This document shows positions 39,818-53,044 of a DNA stretch of 64,000 nucleotides, piece by piece. This DNA comes from Helopsaltes ochotensis (taxonomy: Eukaryota; Chordata; Aves; Passeriformes; Locustellidae). The first letter of the stretch is position 1; every line of letters begins with the position of its first letter. Position numbers and translations under genes: made by a program. The stretch is from contig VXBM01000093.1 of assembly GCA_013400155.1 (NCBI GenBank), positions 1,067,127 to 1,131,126 of the forward strand. Direction: 5' to 3'. The notes beneath the pieces were generated by a model. The model ran no database searches and had not been told where the DNA came from. It saw only the letters and a list, made by a program, of their open reading frames with translations.

Positions 39818-39930
39818 TTCTGGGTTTTAGCAAGGATTTATACTCTGGCCTTGGCCAAGGTGCTTATTCCTTCCTTTAAGGGCTGACAAGGCTACTCCAC
39901 CTACACACAACAAAGAGAAATATCAGAGAG
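39818..39930 (+). repeat. diverged direct repeat, copy B
   Basis: The partner of the segment at about 38565-38660. The shared order is 'ttctgggttttagcaaggattta', 'ccttggccaaggtgcttattccttcctttaagg', 'ctgacaaggct' and 'acaaagagaaa', with a short extra piece (cacctacacaca) before the last block. Confidence 0.6.
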
Positions 39931-41204
39931 CTGCAACGTAGCACCACCACTGCCACAGGGGGCTATGCAAAATCCTCTGCCCCACTGCCCTCACCTTCAT
40001 CCTCCTCATCAGATGCCTGGCCTCACCTTCCCAGCGGATGTGCCTCAGTGCCCTCTTATCTCCTGCTCATATCTTCTGTGTAAGACCAAATATTGACACT
40101 GCTCAGGAATGGCCCTTGGCTGTGAGCACATCTCCTAACCTTCAAGATAGCCCTTGACCTCTCCCCCGAGCCCAGAAACACACAGAATAAAGGCAGGAAA
40201 GAGCCACAGTGCTAAAAGCTGGTTTACAGCAGTTGGAGGGATAAGTCCAGCTCATGATATCGGCTTTGCAACAGCTCATTTTGGGGAGTCTCAGTGACAC
40301 TGAGTGACAGGCATTTGGATAGTGTTGCAGCATCATCCTCTGCTGAAATGAGCTTTTCCCTACCCCTGCCAAACCTCCAATTGATTATGTCCCCCCAGAT
40401 TTAATACAAAATAGAGAAAATCCTTTCCTATTTTTCTAAAACAGGCACTCTGAAAGAGTGTCCAAATCCTGAATTTTACAGGATCCTTAACAATGTGCAG
40501 TGGCTGTGCCATGGGATGACTGAATATACACCACATTGGAGCTGCCAGGATCATCTGTGGGTTACGAGCTTGTACAACACTTGACACACTGAATCTCCTT
40601 CCAAATCAGGGGTTGTTAAGATGCTGTTGTAATAATATAACATTGTATAAAATGCTTTATATATTTAATCTACTAATTAGCCATGATAATAACAAGTAGC
40701 TTCATAGTTGAATGCATGAAACCTCATTATCTGAATCCAATTTTTATGTGGCTTCACTCAGACTTTATCAAGTGCTGGGTTCATTTAACAACCTTCCCTT
40801 CAGCCAGAGCAGTGATCTGGGATCCTTCCCTATTCCTTGGTTATTTATTTCCACAAAACACTAAGGGTTCTAACAGGACTCTACTCCACGCACACCTGGC
40901 TGAAACCTGCCTGTTTTGAGTGATTAGGGACTGATAGACCAGTGTGTGCTGAGCAATCACACAACTCCCCATTTCCTTTGGAAACCAGGCTAAAAACAGG
41001 GGGCAGGCAGTAGAAAACGAGACAGGAAAGCAGGAATGGATCTATCAATAGCTCCTGCCCTGCTTCCTGCTCGTTAGTGTCTCTCAGTGGATGTCAGGTA
41101 ACCTTTGGAAACCCCCTAAAGCAGCGGCCATTTATCAGACATTTCTTAAATTGAGATAAAGGGAATTTGGACCCCGTACAATTATGGGCATCCCAGAAGG
41201 GAAA

Positions 41205-41290
41205 AAACAAACAAACAAACAAACCCAAAAACCCAAAACAACAACAACCAAAAAAAAAAAAAAAACCAAAAAAAACCCAAAAAACCTACA
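41205..41290. repeat. A-rich simple repeat (CAAA)n and long A runs
   Basis: CAAA units, then CCCAAAA and CAA units and an uninterrupted A run of about 17, ending in AAAACCC. There is no transposon body or target duplication on either side that I can see. Confidence 0.85.
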
Positions 41291-41696
41291 ACACCTTCTC
41301 AGTGCATGTATTGTGTCTCACAAAGTTTCTGCTTCTAATACAACCACAGACGTTGCACTCCATCTGTAGCTAAATGAGCCCACTGCACCGATCTGTCTCC
41401 CCATTCCCTTGTGCTCCCTCTGCTCTGACTGCAATCCCAGCAGCGCAGGTGAGAAAACACGAGCTACAAGCTTTACCAGCAGTGCTCCTCCCAGGAGCTG
41501 AAGCGCTTAAACTCTGGGTAAGAGTAATTTTCTGCCTGCAAGGACTTGTCAGCAGGATACTGCTGGCGGTGGGTGGGAGAGCACAGTACGGGTCCGAGCT
41601 GGCTGTGCCAGAGGTGAGGAAAGGTGAGGAAAGGACCTTCTTGGAGCCGTGGAGCAGCTTTCTGCAGCGGCAGGAGCCGGTGATGGTGAGTGCTGC

Positions 41697-41710
41697 TCAC
41701 TAGATGGCGA
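41697..41710 (+). promoter_or_regulatory. CTCF-like core motif
   Basis: TCACTAGATGGCGA matches 12 of 14 positions of CCASYAGRKGGCRS, including the invariant AGRKGGC core. It points opposite to the motif at 33330-33343. Confidence 0.35.
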
Positions 41711-44098
41711 AGGACGCCTTCCTCCCTGCAAAGCTCCTACAGCAGCAAGGATGGATGGAGGAAAGGGCTTGGATCACCGAGGAGAGATGTAGAGGAGGCA
41801 TCTGGAGCCTGCTAAAGCCACAGGAGAAGGGAGGGTGAGTTATTAAGGTTGAGGAGGCGGTACAGTTCTCCTTGAAGAGATGGTGTCACGTTTGACAATC
41901 TCCCTCTTCACTGGGTTTGACACAAACCTGTAGGCACCAAAGCTGTGTGTCACCCCGACAGCACCATTCCTCTGCTGTCCCAGGAGCATTCAGCAGATGC
42001 AGGATTGAAACAGCAAGGACAGAAGTGTGTCAGAGTCAGATTTAAATCTTGCGTTTGTTTGACCTGAATAAACCTCATGATTTGCCAGGCTGGGAGACTT
42101 GGCTGCCCCAGGTACCTTCAGTCTCTCAACAACAACCAAGGAAGCACAAGAAAGGACAATGCCCTATCTAGGGTGCCTGGCTATAAGCAAACCTGTCCCT
42201 CTCAAACAAATAAAACAAAACAAAAACCCCAAACAAACATATAAATTTAAAATACTCAAATGAGACAAAGCTGTGAGCCAAGCAAGACTGTTTTGAAAGT
42301 GTTCAACTGCACTAGTGAGTCATAGACCAACACAGCAGCTATGGCAGTGAGTTAGAGGAGAATAATTTCAGCCACGTTTTTGCAGCAACTGGATCCCAGG
42401 AATGTCCTGCTCTTGTAAATCATCAGTGTTTACGAGGCGAATTCTGCACCATTTTAGCCAGATTCCCTTACACAGCCTCAGCTATTTTCAAACAGCTCCT
42501 TCTGAGTGATGCTGGCAACTTCAGCACAGGTGTGCTCAAATTTGCACCTCTTCTGTCTGCCCAGCTCCGTGTGAACCTGTGGCTGAAGCTGCAGAAAGGA
42601 GCAGAGGGTGTGTGTGCTCTCCCAGCTGCCCCAGGGTGAGTGTGGTGGTCACGGCACGCAGATGCCAGCTCAAGCATCCAAAATGTCCCTTTACATAATG
42701 GAGCATCCCCCGTTCCTCCCTGTGAGATGCCCTCATGAAAATGAAAGCCCATCTGCATTAACCTCCAGGCAGCAGCACCAGTAACTTCACACCTGAGATT
42801 ACAAATATGGGATAACACACACACACCCATAGTGATGTGTTGATATATGCCCAGACATGAATATATAAAGCAGCAAGTAGATTTTTGAACATTGCTCACA
42901 GCCCTTTGGAATAAAATCAGTCCTGAGGGTAATATTTAGCAGGCTGAGTTTTTCATTGCTTCCTCCAGCCCCAGATTCGTTATCCCCATGCTGCATGTTT
43001 TGCAGAATAATGCAAATGTATTTCTGTTCAGAAAGCCAAGGCTGCTTCTGCTCAGCTTGCCGGGATATGAAAATACCTGGAAGGTGGAACTGACATTTTT
43101 CCTGAAGCTCTTTTCTACTTAACAGAAGCAAAGTCACGTTGCTGAGAGACCCCTTAGTAACAGGAAGCAGTTGTCCAGTTTAAAGAACCAGCTAGAAAGC
43201 AAACAGCTTTGCCTCCTTTTTAAAGCCCCTCAGGACAATATTTACTTTTCTAAAATATCATTGTGCCACGGCTTTGGGACTTTGCTTGACAAACTTGGGG
43301 GTCTCTGAGCAGTTCAAAGTGGGCTTGACCTATAGCTGAGCATGGAAAACAGGAACTGCATATAAATAACTAAATTACAGAGAGATCAATTCTCAGTCAA
43401 CTCATTAGCAATGCCCGGCGTCTTTAAGTGATAACTCCACTCTCTAAGACCTTTACGTAATTACTTGCACAAGGCACATTTTACCCTTTGGTTCGCAAGT
43501 TTCATAAATGAAGGTTAAGTTTACTTAACCACCCAGGATTTACCAGCCATGTTAAAGCATAAAATGCATGTGCTGCCAGGTGTCTCTGCAGAAACTGCCT
43601 TGTTGATTCAGAGACTCCAAGGTTAAATGATGGCTCCTGAGTCCAAGTTGGTTTCCCGCTGGGGAACGGGAGGATCTGCACTGTAACATTGTCCCACAGT
43701 TCAGACAGGGTTGATTTAACGAGGCTTTGGAGTTAAGATAGCAGTGGTTGTGAAAGCCTGAATGAAAATCAGGGGGTTTGCTGTACAGCACACCCATAAC
43801 AGGAATCTTAAGTGTGTCACACCCCAACTTTGTTACAGAAAGATAGCTACTTTTTTTCCCTAGGCAGATACCCATTTCTATTTTCTATCTTTCGACCTAC
43901 GCTATTTGCACACTTGCATATCTGTAGGATCCAGATTTATACAGCCTTCATATCTTGTACTCAAGGCTTCTACAAGTGAGTGGTGGGCCAGATTTGCAGC
44001 TGAGGTGAATCAGCACAGTCCTATTAATATTTTTGGCAAGTCACACCGGGCAAAGATAGACTGGGTGGCCTAAGGGTGATGGGTCTGTACTTCTATGT

Positions 44099-45523
44099 TT
44101 GATTGATTCTTTCATGACAGCATTTTGGATGTCCTGGTTTTTCAGCTTTTCCACACATGCAAGTTTTTCAGACATCACCGGAGCAGCCAGTAGCTTAGTA
44201 AAATTGTGTGTGTACCAGGAGAAATTGGGTCAGAGAGATGTGGAGCCACTGGCTTGTGTAATGCAGGAAGCCTGGGAGACAGCAGCCCATGGGACATGCA
44301 TTTTCCTTCCTCCAAACCAAGCTCTTTACCTGACAGCAAAGTTGTCCAGATTCTGCCCCTCAGCCCAGAACAACATGATGGGCCACGATGCTGACTTCCA
44401 AGGAAGGCCCTCAGGTATGGCCAAGGCTGGATCTACCATTCCAAGGAATGCTTCAGCAATCTCTCCCCACTGCTGCCTCTCCTGGAGGTCCTGCACTCCC
44501 TCCTTCAGCATATGGACAAAACAGAGAGGTGTTGCCTTGTGGGTCACAGGGAAACCCAGGCAGGATCTGAGAGCTGGCATGTATCTCACAAAGTGCAGGA
44601 CAGTCTGCTGGGGACCTCTCAAATCCCATCAGATGGTAGGGATGCCTGAAGTCTGCTCCCCTGAAGTTTGCTCAGATGTTTGCTCACATTCTCATGCACA
44701 TAACAGACGAAAGATGAGTGTATCTGATCTTCCACACCGTGTTCAGATGAAGGAAGTGGGCAGGAAAAATTCTGGTCAAAAATCTGGCTCTCAAAGGTAT
44801 GCCATAACTGCTCCATCACTCAGAGCAACCCACTTGTGTTTTGAAACCGATTTATTATCCTCTGATCCCGGGGAAAGTTCATGAAAGCATTCAGAAATGT
44901 TGCTTCTTGCTCCTTTGTACACTGACAAAACAGTGACCTCAAGTCAGTCAGCATCACAGCATGAGAAACCTGAGACTTCCTTCTTCTCCAAACCTACAGC
45001 AAGTATAATTCTGTTCAAAATACCACTGCTGTCCTCTTTTTTTCCTAAAGACAAAGAGATCAGTGAAAGAAGTTTCCAACACATTTGTTCTTGCATTGTC
45101 ATTGTCCACAGAGTTGACTACACGGGGAGGTCTGCTCCTCAGTGCCCAGACTTATGCCCAAAGATTGATGAATTAGATGTCTGATGGCAAAAATATCCAC
45201 GCTTTGTCCTATGGAATATCCATATATAACCAGAAATTTCTATGAGTAATACAGAAGGGTTTCCATGGAACTGCAGCAGTACCACTAAAAGAGAAAAATC
45301 TATCCCAGGTTTCAAAGCAAAGATGACTGCAAAGCCCTCACTGCAAATTCTTAGAATCAAGGAAAAGAAACCACATGATGTTTCATTCATATGTAGAAAT
45401 TGGCTTTGTGACTTAGATAGAGCTAATCAGTTCCCAGGAGCTGACAAGTTTCTCAGTAATTTGGGAAGGGAGTGTTTCAGCCAGGGTGCAGTTGAACACG
45501 GATCAGGATTTGCCCATGGCTGA
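44099..45523 (+). pseudogene. 1.4-kb nearly open + frame, possible decayed or unannotated coding sequence
   Basis: A single + frame stays open for 261 codons (44099-44884). After one TGA it continues for 99 codons to a TGA at 45182-45184. After one further in-frame TAA near 45233 it runs to a TGA at 45521-45523. That is about 475 codons with three internal stops, where a uniform codon model predicts about 22. I recognise no domain in the predicted peptide, which has a Cys/His/Ser-rich middle and a Lys-rich later part. The + reading may not be the meaningful one, because the - strand carries an exon-like segment inside it (44330-44604). A broken single-exon gene, a processed pseudogene, a long non-coding exon or an extreme chance run are all possible. 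Confidence 0.3.
44330..44604 (-). CDS. possible internal exon on the - strand (unidentified)
   Basis: Read on the - strand, this 275-base segment starts after CCCCAGCAG, stays open, and ends GCTGTCAG followed by GTAAAG, a good splice donor. The peptide looks protein-like: a basic start (VLHFVRYMPALRSCLGF), an amphipathic stretch (MLKEGVQDLQERQQWGEI) and a hydrophobic end (WPIMLFWAEGQNLDNFAV). Third positions are G/C-rich. The acceptor's pyrimidine tract is weak. A second protein-like - strand frame (44619-44819) lies just upstream in another frame, ending in a stop, so the two can join only by splicing or a frameshift. I recognise no family. This competes with the + strand reading of the same DNA. 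Confidence 0.25.
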
Positions 45524-48500
45524 TTTGGAAATATAAGTCCTGTTCACATTGCCAGCACAGGGTTGGAGCTACAGGTGTCAGTGCACAGATGAAAATGGCT
45601 TGAATCAGTTGTGCCTACATCCCTGTTAGACCTGGATTTAAATCTGAGTCAGTCCCATGCTGCCAAATTTTTTTAAAGCAGAATTTGAGCTGATAACCAC
45701 TACTGTGGGCTAGTGTAACTATGGAATGGTCTTGGTTCATACAGACCAGTAGGATGGGTTTAATTACCTATTTACATATTTAGCAATCTGCATCCATTCC
45801 TATGAACATGATAACCACTGATGAACAGAAATGTAGCATCTCTCTACCCCTCATTAGCCACAAAAAACAGAAACTTGAAAAACAGCGGGTTGGACTTCCA
45901 GCACAGATAATGGTGGCAGATTAGAACTTCCACCCTCCACAATTCTGGGTGCTTCTGTTCTTCCTGCTCTTGGTGAGGGTCTGTTGGTTCAGCTGTCGTG
46001 GTCTGGAGGGAGGTACAAGGCACTGTGTGCAAGAGGAGGTAGCATCTTGTATTAGAACACACTGGGTTGGAAAAGGTAGGTTAAGCTTTAAAGCACATGA
46101 GCCTTTCTTCAGGTTTTGCCTGATTAAACCCCCCTGCCCATTGCAAATCTGATTTTGAAGATTTTAAAGGCAGGATAGAAGTGGTGCAAAGATTTTGTAA
46201 AGGGCTCAGCACAATAGGCTATAGATTGCAATAACTAACCATTAGTCTCGGGGAAATAGCTCAGCCTCTGATCTGACATTTTAGCAGCTAAGAGCCCTGG
46301 CTAACAGATCCTACTCTGAATTACTCTCTCAAAACCTTATCAAAAGGAAATGGAGCCTTTTGAAATTGCTGGCATCTCTAGAAGACTGGTTTATCAAATT
46401 TCCCCTGGTTCAAGCAGAAAACCTCTGTTTTCCTCTGCTCTTTAACCTCTTATTTAAAATGTCATTTTGCTTTGAACTGTCAAAAGAGGCAGCAAGGGAA
46501 GCAGCAAGCTCACCATCAGGAGGAGGTGAAAGCTGAAACTTTACCCGTCCTTGGTGAGTTTATCCACATATCAATGGCATGCTGTACCAATGTGTTTATT
46601 TTTATGACTAGAGCATATCCCTTAACCTCAGGGATCCGAACATTTCCCTGGAATGTACAGACGTTTCATATCATTGATTTCCCAGCGGCCCTTCCCCACA
46701 CACACATACATAAACACACACGCCTCTATCCACATTCTCTTGATCACACTGCTGTACACAACCAGACAGCAGCTTAGCACAAGCACACAGGCATCCCCAT
46801 CCCTGCCACCACCCCTGCCTACAGCCATCTGCAGGAAATACAAATGTACACATTCCTGTATTTGGACATAGGTATTTATAAGATGCAGATGAACGTTAAT
46901 GTCTACGGTTTGTGTGTGCATCTATTTATACAAGATACACATGTGAAAATGCACATAATGTGGAAAACCAGGACTGCAAAGGGCACTAACACATGCCACT
47001 GATTCCTACGGCTGCTTAGGACCTTGCTGTGTGGTTTCTGCAGCCTAGGGGAAGCATTTGGGTGGGATCCAAAGAACTTCCATTAGCCAAACATTTGGAT
47101 TTCACTTACCTCTGTCTTTGTATCTATTTTAAGGGTACAACTCCTGCCTGGAGCTAATAACCAAAATGATGGAGCAGATTCCCCCTCAGAAGCCCTACAG
47201 CACTTAGGATTCTGTGAAGCCACTGCAGCTTTACTCTGTTACAGCTCTGTCCCCTTGCCATATTGACTCAGGCTCTAATGAGATGTTACCAAGCACTGAG
47301 GTTGCATTCAAGCTCTCATATAAGCAGCCAGCAGAGGATTGGACTCCTTTATCACTTTGTGCTGCTTACTGTGGGCCAAGGTCTTCAGCTGGTGTAAATC
47401 AGCCCAGCTCCAGCAAGGCCATGAAAAATGAGGTGCATAAGTTAAGCATCTGTCTCAATGGCTGATGTTTATCTTTGCTCCCATGGCCTCAATTGCACTT
47501 AAGATGAACATAAACCCATGAAAACAGTTTAATGGGACATGGGCTTTCCGCTGATCATCTGCATGCAACTGAATTTTACTCCATTTGATTGCTAGACCAA
47601 GTTCAACAGATAAGCATGTTACAAATAATTTGTCATGCTCTGAGGCGCGTTCCACCCCAGGCCACAAAATGTTCACAGTAATTGAAATATACAGCCAAAT
47701 TCCAAGCTAGCATAAATCTCTGCTGATGTCAAGCCATATGGAAATCCATATGATTTGAGGGCTGTAAAAAAACCCAACAGCCAACCATGCTTTCTACTGA
47801 GAGACTTATGCAGCTCAATCTGATTATTCTATCACAAAGAAGATTAAGAGGTGGCTTCACTAGGATGTCCAAGCACAGATGGAAAAAGGAAATACCCAGT
47901 ATGGAATGGTTCTTTATTCCAGCTGAGAAATGCCACACAAGATTCATTGCTTGAAAATAAATGCCAGACAAATTCGAATGCATGATAAAGCATAGATTTT
48001 TTTTTTAACATGGAATCATTGATCAAAGATAAAGTGGACTCCGCCATTTAAAAATCTTCACACCAAGGTCTGATGCTTTTCTTCACAAAGTTCTTTCTTC
48101 TAGGATATCTTGATGGGTTCAATATTGCAGTAACAGTATCCATCAGCTGTTAAACTTAATGTTTTCTAAGAGGCTGTGACTATTTATAAGAAGCCAGTGA
48201 ATTAGGGTTGAGAAAAGCCACTCTGCTATCAATAGGACTAAATTTACTACAGATTGATTTGTCTTCCACTTGAAAATGCTTATGGGATTGCTAAGTAAAA
48301 AATTAGGGCAGAAAGCAGTGAACTTGATAAAACACAGAGCTGAAGAACAGACTAATGATCCCTTCTCCTCACAATTATTTATTTACTTCAAAGCCCAGTC
48401 AGTTATCCCTAAAATCGCAATGTTTTTAGAGCTGTGAAATTAAATTCTTCCAGTTACAACAGAGAAAAAAAAGATGAGCCCTGTCAAACATGAAAGAAGT

Positions 48501-51500
48501 AATATTATTAATCAATGAGAAAGAAATTTGTATCTTGTTGAATTTGCATTCTTCTGCAGCAAAAACAATGGTTTTCAAAGGATCCCAACTGCCAAGTGCT
48601 GTGGTTGCTCCAAGTTTCAGCGTTTAGCCGAAGAAAGGCCAAGGTGCCAAGTTGATTTTAAAAAAAAAGTCTTTGCACAATCTGTTCTCTAGCAGTGGTG
48701 CATTCCTCAGGCTGAGATGTCATCAGCTTCTCATTATTATTCTTAACGATTCTTCTTCAAAGTCAATCAGAATCAGAGACACAAGAACAGATTTGGGGTG
48801 TTTGTGCTGTGTTTGCACACGACATTGTGCCCTAAGTATATACGGGGTTTTGGTTATTTCCATCCATGGAATCTTTGGCAGCAGAGCTTGGAGTCAGAAC
48901 CCTAGCTTGTCAAACAGATGATGATTATGTATTATATATAATCACAATGAAAAGGAGATTTGAGATGAAAATCTAAAATTGGATGGGGTGGGAGTGAAAC
49001 CAACTCACTCCAGGCAGCTTTCTAATTTCAGTCATTGGTTCAAATCCCTCCCAGAAGCCACAAGGCAATGCAGGATCCCTAAATTTCTTGGAAACTGGTC
49101 CCATGCTGTCACTAAAATCAGTGGGACGCTTTGCTGAGCCTTTGCTGGAAGCCTGGGAAGGTTTTAACCAGGGACATCCCAGTCTGGTGTGCACACCCCC
49201 CCTTTGCAGTAGGGGCTAATTAGTCCCAAATGTGCCAGGGCACATTTGCCAACTGTGCTTTCACCAGAGGCAATGCCCACGAAGGAAGAAAAGGTTGAGG
49301 AAACCCATGCTTCAAGATGCAGAAATAAAAGTTTTTTCCCTGAGAAAGAGCAGCAAAGCCCAGAAGTCCAGACCTCCCAAACACATTCCTGGCCTCCCCG
49401 GGGCTCTGCACAGCTCCCAGCTGGGTGAGTAACTGCTGATTTATCCAGCCACACTGCTCACATGGGATTTAGGAAATAAACCACAGAGACTTGGATTAAA
49501 CAGCCAGTGCAGAGGTGCAGGGCATTTCCCTGGGATTAGTAATTGCCTGAGGGGTTGGCCGGTGGCACTTCCATGTCAGATAAAGCTCAGGAGCAATGCT
49601 GCTAGGGCTGGAGGAAGGCAGGAGCCAGATTCCAACGAGGGGACGTGCCACCACCCTAGAGAAAGGCCCTGAGGACATTTTTGTGATACGCACTGGCCCC
49701 TAGCAGTGATCAATGGTGCTGGGTAGAGCCATGATACAGACACTGTATCTGATGTCCAAATGAGACCCCAGCCCACTCTGATGTGCCCTCTCTGATCTGA
49801 TGATCCATAAGTCAAGACTAAGGGCAACTGAATGGTGTCAGGTCTCTGCTTTTCAACAGGCCCACTTAACCTGCAACGTAATATCTGATGGTTAAATGGT
49901 TAAAGCAATAATTTGGGCTCAGATGAGGCTAAATCATGATGGGATATTGATGATGTCATTGTAATATCGCCACTAAATCATCTTACCTCCACAGAGGTTC
50001 CCCACCCTCATAGAGCAGAACCTTGAGCCTCTCCAGGCAGAGCCGAGCCCCTGCACCCCAGGCTGAATGCAAGCAAATGTTCTTAAACTCTGTCTGCTTT
50101 ATGGCCCCGGGTGTTTTACCCTTAAAAAGGGGGTGGGAGCAGTGATGAGAGGTAATTAACACTGAATAGATATGCACATTTCCCTCAAAGCATCACTTTC
50201 TTCACGTGGTGCTAGAATAAGAAACAGAGCTGATGTTGATGGCTTGCACTTGGCATAGAGATCTCCGTGCAGATAGATGACAACAGTTTGTAGGACAAAT
50301 CAGGCTTCCTGATCCTACTCCTTAAGCCCTTTATTGGCTGGAAGGTGTCAATCCGACAAGATGGATAAGCATGGAATACACTAGTCTGTGGGGCAGAACG
50401 GAACCCCTTGGGGATCAGAACCTGGCAGAATAGAACCCAAAATGTTTGTGAAGCTACAGGAAAGGTGCTGCACAAACCTCCTCATAAACCCCTCTGTAAG
50501 ACAGAAAAGTCAAAGATTGGAACAACTCTTCCCTCTCCCCTCACCAGTTTGTTTCTGATTATTTTGCACACAGATCACAAGGAGGAAAAAAAATAAGTGT
50601 CTTATTTCACTAGGGAGGGGGAAGAGAAACACACTTGATGGCACTTTAAAGAAACATCTTTTCTTTCCTTTCAAAAACAACAATTCAAGTAAATTAATAA
50701 GCCTGGCCTGATGAGAATGAGTCATTTTCACTACAAACTAACCACAGAAAAATCTGGTTTTAAATATAGAGGAGAAGGCAGGAAAAAAAGTTTATAACAT
50801 AATTAATGCATTTTTTAAATTAGGCAATATTACCGTGAGCAGAAGACAACTATAAGTTTCCAATATCAGAGATCAAAATGGAACCCCTGACTCATGACCC
50901 AGCAATAGACTTCTCTAGTGACCAAATGATTAGAGTGAGATCAAAATATTACACCATGTAACTGTCACAGAAAATAAACTACACTCTGCGTGTGCTTTTA
51001 CAGCTTTCTACTTCATGAACATTAATAGTTTTATTCTGTCCATTTGCACAGATTAGCATTTGAGAAAAATCTTCTTTAGTCTCTTCCCAAGTTATTTTTT
51101 TTAAAGCCCTGAGCAGTTGATGTCTGTGTCTACCCCTACTGTATTTATCTGTATTTGACACAGATATCCTCCCCAAAACACAAACCGATTTTCTGTGGAC
51201 ATACACGTGTTTCCTGTTGGCAGCTGTGGGATTCATGTGGGTGTTCATGGCTTCTAAACACGCACATGCAGGCTCATATGCACTTGGTATTGTTCCTGTT
51301 GCAAGCCCTTAGTTTTAGTGATTTTTTCAAAAATCGCACAAGAAACGGTAGCAGAGAAGAAAATCGTTCTCTAAAGCAGCACTCCGGTGCTGATGGTTAA
51401 AAGACTTTTCCCCCACTGCCCTGAACAGCTAAAACAGAGAAAACCCAGCTCCTAAGGTCAGCTGTAATGTGCATCCCAGATCACAGTGGCTTTAGTCACA

Positions 51501-52380
51501 CACCTAAAGACACGCCAGCTCTTCCCTTCATGGCTCTGCTCCCACAGAGCTCCTCCATGTGGGCTGGGTCACTAAAGCAACTGGAAAATTAACCCTCCAT
51601 GGCTTTTTTTTTTGCTTCATGGGCATCACAGCCCAGAAGGACACTCGGCAAACCAGCCGTCCTCAGGCTCAGCACCATAGTGATTTTCCTTTCCTTCCTT
51701 GCTCTTACCCTGGGCAGCTTTAGATATATATCAAAATCATGCAAATAAATATCCTAACAAATACACCTTGTCAGCCTGGATATTTTACAGTTTTATGAAG
51801 AAGTAGTGTCCATATATATGCAATCCTACATACAGAACACAGCTTTGCAAAGAAACGCTCATTATATATTGTGACTACACACACACACTTATGTAAAATT
51901 AGGGATAAGATACAGCATTTTTGTGTGACTCAGACCCAGAAGCAGCTGATGTATTAGAGCTGAAAGATTATGTAGATATCGACCTGAGGCAGGAGTAGTG
52001 TGGGATAATTTAGTCCCATGGGTTAATTGACTATGAATGATCTTAAGATCGCCAAACAAGCTAACTAATGGCTTGTAATATGGGCTTTACATACAAGACA
52101 CGTACAAGACACAGCAGTTTGCAGAATCCCCTGCATTACTGCAGGTCTCCTGTTGTTGCAAATTCAGTATTACACAGAATATTGTGCATGTTTTACGCTG
52201 TGTAGTGTTTCTTATATATACATACGTATTGCATATTGACTAGGATGTATTTTACCTCATATTACACATGGTGTAAATTTGTACATAAGCCAGGAGTGGA
52301 TGCCAACCCACACTGGTGACAAGCAGATGACATTTGTTCACAGCAAAAACGCAGCAGTGGGGCAGGTACAGCCGGCACCG
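45524..52380. other. AT-rich intergenic stretch, no gene seen
   Basis: Mostly AT-rich DNA with many short open frames and no supported exon. CA/TA-rich pieces occur at about 46698-46725 and 51720-51910. From about 50.8 kb the sequence becomes distinctly AT-rich before the abrupt rise in GC near 52.35 kb. Confidence 0.6.
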
Positions 52381-52383
52381 CAG

Positions 52384-52397
52384 CCTGCGGGGGGCAC
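52384..52397 (+). promoter_or_regulatory. CTCF-like core motif at the edge of the CpG-rich block
   Basis: CCTGCGGGGGGCAC matches 12 of 14 positions of CCASYAGRKGGCRS. It lies exactly where AT-rich DNA gives way to the GC-rich block. Confidence 0.3.
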
Positions 52398-52559
52398 GAT
52401 GCTGCTGAGTGGAGTCAGAATCATTTCCCCTGGCTGCAGCAGGAGAAAGAGGGGTTGCAAGGAGGGTTTCCAGCCAAGTCTCTGGGCTACACGCAGGTCA
52501 CACTTCAAATTTTCTGTGTTTCACCCATCAAAGTTCTAAAACAAAACCGACAAGTGGCT

Positions 52560-53012
52560 TTCGCCTCCCCTCTGCTCCAAGGGGCGTCGGAGTCTGTAGG
52601 AGGGACACAGGGTGGGCACCTGAGTGCCCAAACCCAGCGATCAGCCGGGGGATGGGGGTGCCGCCCACCCTTCGTCCCCTCCCTCCCCTCACATTTTGGG
52701 TGAAAAGCACAAGGCGAGCTGGTGCCTCTGGCTTTGGAACCGACGCCCGTCCCTAAAATAGCTGAACGCGGCTGCGTTCAGCCTGGAAATTTCGCTTTAC
52801 TCGCGTTTTCCCCCTCCTCCTTGGCCCCCCTGCCCGGGGACAGGTGCCGGGGTGGGGACAGACGCCAGCCCGGCTCGGGGGGCACCGGCGGGGGGTCACA
52901 GCGGCACCTCCCCGCGGCAGGGAGGGGCCGGGCTGTGCCTCGGGGAAGGGCAAGCGCCGGCAGCGGGGAGCGCACCCTGCCCACCCCGGCGGGCGGGGAG
53001 CAGCGGGAGGTG

Positions 53013-53044
<32 letters not shown>

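Larger units (their letters stand above)
35636..44098. other. intergenic stretch, no confirmed gene
   Basis: No gene is confirmed. Contents worth noting are an exon-like 53-base segment at 36477-36529, a diverged direct duplication (about 38565-38660 and 39818-39930), a (CAAA)n/A-rich run at 41205-41290, and a CTCF-like motif at 41697-41710. GC-richer pieces at 35.7-36.0, 38.2-38.6 and 39.0-39.3 kb give overlapping stop-poor frames on both strands that I treat as compositional. Confidence 0.5.

Noticed and set aside
44050..44104. CR1-tail-like phrase (ggcctaagggtgatgggtctgtacttctatg)
   Set aside because: It is too short and diverged to distinguish from chance.
49035..49055. GGTTCAAATCCC, resembling a tRNA T-arm
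   Set aside because: No acceptor, D-arm or anticodon arm can be built around it.
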